From Cyanosarcina radialis HA8281-LM2 (lineage in GTDB: Bacteria; Cyanobacteriota; Cyanobacteriia; Cyanobacteriales; CCAP-1448), in the NCBI GenBank assembly GCA_019359615.1, contig JAHHHA010000031.1:1-64000 (forward strand): a DNA stretch of 64,000 nt, in the 5' to 3' direction. The notes beneath the pieces were generated by a model, which was not told where the DNA came from, made no database searches, and worked only from the letters and a program-made list of their open reading frames with translations. The position numbers and the translations under genes are program-made. Each line of letters begins with the position of its first letter. Position 1 is the stretch's first letter. Below, one piece after another: positions 61,532-64,000 of the stretch.

Positions 61532-63271
61532 ATGAAACCAGCGACGCAACTGGACGATTTACAGGTTCTAGAGAGCGTTTTGCGAGAGCGCCTGTGCTTA
61601 GAATTTCCGCAGATTATCTACTTTCAGGTGCAGTGCTTGCTCAAAGAGCGCAAGCTGATGGTGCTGGTTCAACACCCGGCGGAGGCGATGCCCGATCGCC
61701 AACAGGTTTTTCGCGTAGTCGAGGAAGTGCTGCGAGCCGCGCGATCGGAATTTTCGCTATCGGTCAACTTGTATATGCGAGTGGCGGGTAACGATCGACC
61801 TTATGCCTTCCACGAGTTTGCCTTGGAACCATCCAGCGGGGAACCGGGGGCGATCTCTTTGCCAGTCGATCGGGGCGATCTGGGGGCTAACCCTTGGGAT
61901 TCGCCTTCAGAAACCGAAGATCTCGAAGCCGAACTACTATCTGAGGAAGCGGTCGTACCGAGCAAATCTAGATCGCTATTGTCTTCGCCATTATTTATCG
62001 CTGGGGCTGGAGTGGCTGCTGTCGTTTTGGGTTTGAGCGTTTACGGATTGACCCGCCCTTGCGTCATCGGTGGCTGTCAAGAGATCCAAGTCGCTCAGCA
62101 ATTGAGCAAAGATGCGATGGCGAAGGAGAAAGCTGCTAAATCGGAAACAGAAATTATTGATGCCAAACAACGCTTGTCAACCGCGATCTCGTCACTGCAA
62201 AATATTCCTTCTTGGTCTGGTTCTCACCAGCAGGCTGGAGAGTTAATCGCCAGCTACCAAAAACAAGATCGATCGCTAGATACTCTCCTTCAAGGTTTGG
62301 AAGGGGGCAAAGCAGCAACATCGAAAGCCCAAAATCCTCCCCATACAGTGGCGGAGTGGAAGGAAATTCAGAAGTTGTGGCAAGATGCGATCGCCAATCT
62401 CCAACAAGTTCCTCCTGACAGCAATGCTTACTCTCTGGCAAATACCAAGCTGAAAGAGTATCAAGTTAACTTAGCACTAGCCAACCAGCAAGCGATCGGC
62501 GAAGAACAAGCACAAAAATACTTAGAAGCTGCTAAGGAAGAAGCCAGAGTAGCCAAGGCTTTGCAGGGAATCGCTCAGTCAGCCGCTCAATGGCAACAGG
62601 TGCAAACTGGGTGGCAAGCATCTGTCAGCCAACTCCAGCAAATCGAGCAAAGGACGACGGCTTACGAACAAGCGCAACCGCTGTTGAAGTCCCATCAGGC
62701 GCAACTAGCGATCGCTCAACAGCGATACAATCGCGAGCGAGATAGTGCTAGCAACTACAATTTGGCTCTCAGTTCGGCGCAAAAAGCTCAAAGTTTGTCT
62801 ACTGCAAGTAAATGGCCAGATGCGATCGCTCAGTGGCGGAATGCAGTCGGTTACTTAAAGCAGGTTCCTAAAGACACTTTGTATCACAGTAAAGTTCGGG
62901 GACTAACTGTTGCTTATACCCAATCGATCCAACAAAGCCAAGCGAAATTGCAGTTAAAGAATACCAAACTCAAGCAAGCTGACAAGGATTTACAGCAAAC
63001 TTGTGCGGCTACGCCTCGGATTTGTAGTTATACGATCGCCAATAATGCGATTAAGGTGAGGCTCACGCCCGACTACACTAAAACTCTCAAAGACACGGCG
63101 TTAACGGCTAGAGCTAAAGGCGACTACAATGCCCAGATTGCCGTAGTCGATCACGTCTTGATATTTGGAGAAGCTTTAGAGGCAATTAGCTACAACGCCG
63201 GACTGCGATTGGAAGTATACGGGGCTAATGGTGCTCTGATCCAAGCTTATAATCCAAATCCTGTTAGGTAG
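61532..63271 (+). CDS. Large coiled-coil membrane protein, unknown
   Basis: The 579-residue protein has a soluble N-terminal domain (1-90, LQVLESVLRERLCLEFPQII, HPAEAMPDRQQVFRVVEEVL), an acidic linker, one membrane helix (about 150-170), then a long Gln- and Ala-rich helical region (about 180-480) with repeated units of the form W-x-x-A-x-x-x-L-x-x-V/I-P (SSLQNIPSW, ANLQQVPPD, GYLKQVPKD). It ends with a small beta domain (LEVYGANGALIQAYNPNP). The repeats should form a helical array in the periplasm or lumen. No family named. Confidence 0.6.
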   Translation: MKPATQLDDLQVLESVLRERLCLEFPQIIYFQVQCLLKERKLMVLVQHPAEAMPDRQQVFRVVEEVLRAARSEFSLSVNLYMRVAGNDRPYAFHEFALEPSSGEPGAISLPVDRGDLGANPWDSPSETEDLEAELLSEEAVVPSKSRSLLSSPLFIAGAGVAAVVLGLSVYGLTRPCVIGGCQEIQVAQQLSKDAMAKEKAAKSETEIIDAKQRLSTAISSLQNIPSWSGSHQQAGELIASYQKQDRSLDTLLQGLEGGKAATSKAQNPPHTVAEWKEIQKLWQDAIANLQQVPPDSNAYSLANTKLKEYQVNLALANQQAIGEEQAQKYLEAAKEEARVAKALQGIAQSAAQWQQVQTGWQASVSQLQQIEQRTTAYEQAQPLLKSHQAQLAIAQQRYNRERDSASNYNLALSSAQKAQSLSTASKWPDAIAQWRNAVGYLKQVPKDTLYHSKVRGLTVAYTQSIQQSQAKLQLKNTKLKQADKDLQQTCAATPRICSYTIANNAIKVRLTPDYTKTLKDTALTARAKGDYNAQIAVVDHVLIFGEALEAISYNAGLRLEVYGANGALIQAYNPNPVR

Positions 63272-63394
63272 AGTGGGCGAGATGGGGAGATGGGGAGATG
63301 GGGGGATGGGGAGATGGGGGGATGGGGAGGAAATTAACTCCTGACTTCTGAACTTCTGACTTATTGAACTCCGAACTCCGAATTCCGAACTCAT
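63272..63394. repeat. GATGGGGAGATGGGG tract and GAACTCCGAACTC repeats
   Basis: About seven GAGATGGGG units (63279-63328), the complement of the tract at 57729, followed by ACTTCTGAAC and CCGAACTCCGAATTCC units. They lie between convergent genes. Confidence 0.85.
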
Positions 63395-64000
63395 TCACCT
63401 ATTTCCTGATTCTTTTTGCACGCGATCGATTTGAGCGGCGAAGTAACCTTCTTGGTACTTTAAGGCTGTGGCTATCTCTAAACCCTTTTGAAAAGCAGCT
63501 AAGGCTTGGGGATAGTCTTTCAACTCTAGATAGATCTGACCGATGCGATCGTATGTATTCATTAAGTCGTAAAAACTGTACGATCGCGGCTCTACTTGCA
63601 ATAGAACTCGATAGATTTGCAAAGCCGATTGGCGATCGCCGCGAGTATAGTAGAGATTAGCTAGTTTTTGTAATGCCTGACTGACATTGGCATACTGTTT
63701 GAGATCCCATGCTTGTTGGTAAGCTTCTTGATACGTGCGGCTGGCTTCATTTGGTTGCCCTAATAGTTCGTAGTCAGCCGCAATCTGAATTTTGAGGGCA
63801 GGGATTTTATCGACCTGATTGCTTTTGACGTAACTTTCTAACAATCTTTGCTTGGCGAGCAGAGCATTTTTCGGCTGTTTGGCGCGATCGTAAATATCGG
63901 CTAACTTTTGCACGTAAACTACTTGATTTAAGTAATCGCCTTGAGCTAAAGCATAATTCAATAATTCCTCATAAGTAGCTGCGGCTTTGGGATAGTCGAA
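63395..64000 (-). CDS. TPR protein, 5' end outside the window
   Basis: The frame is open to the last base of the window (upstream codons include YPKAAATYEELLNYALAQGD), so the start lies beyond 64000. It shows at least five TPR-like units: YLNQVVYVQKLADIYDRAKQ, LKIQIAADYELLGQPNEASR, YANVSQALQKLANLYYTRGD, NTYDRIGQIYLELKDYPQAL and FQKGLEIATALKYQEGYFAA. It is a helical scaffold for protein contacts; partner unknown. Confidence 0.8.
   Translation of the reverse strand, partial: FDYPKAAATYEELLNYALAQGDYLNQVVYVQKLADIYDRAKQPKNALLAKQRLLESYVKSNQVDKIPALKIQIAADYELLGQPNEASRTYQEAYQQAWDLKQYANVSQALQKLANLYYTRGDRQSALQIYRVLLQVEPRSYSFYDLMNTYDRIGQIYLELKDYPQALAAFQKGLEIATALKYQEGYFAAQIDRVQKESGNR

Overview
The window comes from a cyanobacterium. 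GCGATCGC (HIP1) octamers and related GATCG motifs occur throughout, and several genes are cyanobacterial hallmarks: CP12, a cyAbrB regulator, the adjacent DUF3038/DUF4335 pair, a thylakoid-type site-2 protease, a clpP-clpX pair and DUF3177. Short dispersed repeats typical of filamentous or colonial cyanobacteria (GTAGAGACG palindromes, GTAGGGGCGCAA palindromes, CCCCATCTC tracts, GGGCATA runs) fill the gaps and in several places run into reading frames. The genus cannot be fixed from this sequence alone.

Layout. 1-7500: a decayed DUF4034-like fragment; two tandem structured RNA loci, the first with a tRNA-like core, upstream of a Ro60-like (TROVE plus von Willebrand A) protein; pentapeptide, DIP1984-like and rsgA genes; an Rnl5-type RNA ligase; and a degenerate repeat-filled gap. 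7500-25600: mostly housekeeping or ordinary accessory genes (DUF1772-like, DUF924, GST, flavin oxidase, S2P protease, FIST, cp12, M20 peptidase, trmB, ClC channel, cyAbrB, Rrf2, GFA, cbiB). 25600-31700: a peptide-export cluster with an IS630-like HTH protein, a cNMP-C39-ABC transporter, an unusually short HlyD, a parvulin-like protein and, on the opposite strand, a 52-residue double-glycine precursor peptide. 32000-38750: arsenic genes (thioredoxin-fold ArsD-like protein, an ArsD-ArsI-ArsI fusion, ArsM) followed by pstSCAB. 38900-43050: thrB, a glycosyltransferase and hypothetical genes. 43100-54300: clpB and an accessory region in which a 765-bp near-identical copy of the clpB 5' end makes a direct repeat around a DACNV (DisA-like) three-gene group and a small-helical-protein/retropepsin pair. 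Beyond it lie three decayed toxin-antitoxin pairs, a second retropepsin pair, tandem 120-bp repeats and an intact DUF433/DUF5615 pair. 54365-64000: alpha/beta hydrolase, clpP-clpX, DUF3038-DUF4335, apt, a DppB-type permease, a coiled-coil membrane protein and the end of a TPR gene.

The most striking item is at 741-1050. Two neighbouring RNA-like segments share conserved single-stranded blocks and have terminal stems that differ by compensatory base changes. The first encloses a D-arm, anticodon-like arm and T-arm but has a broken acceptor stem. They lie directly upstream of a Ro60-like gene, which is how bacterial Y RNAs are arranged, and an RNA ligase lies 3 kb downstream. Second are the peptide precursor with its dedicated exporter and the island bounded by the partial clpB duplication. 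All functional statements rest on reading motifs by eye; no database or folding program was run.
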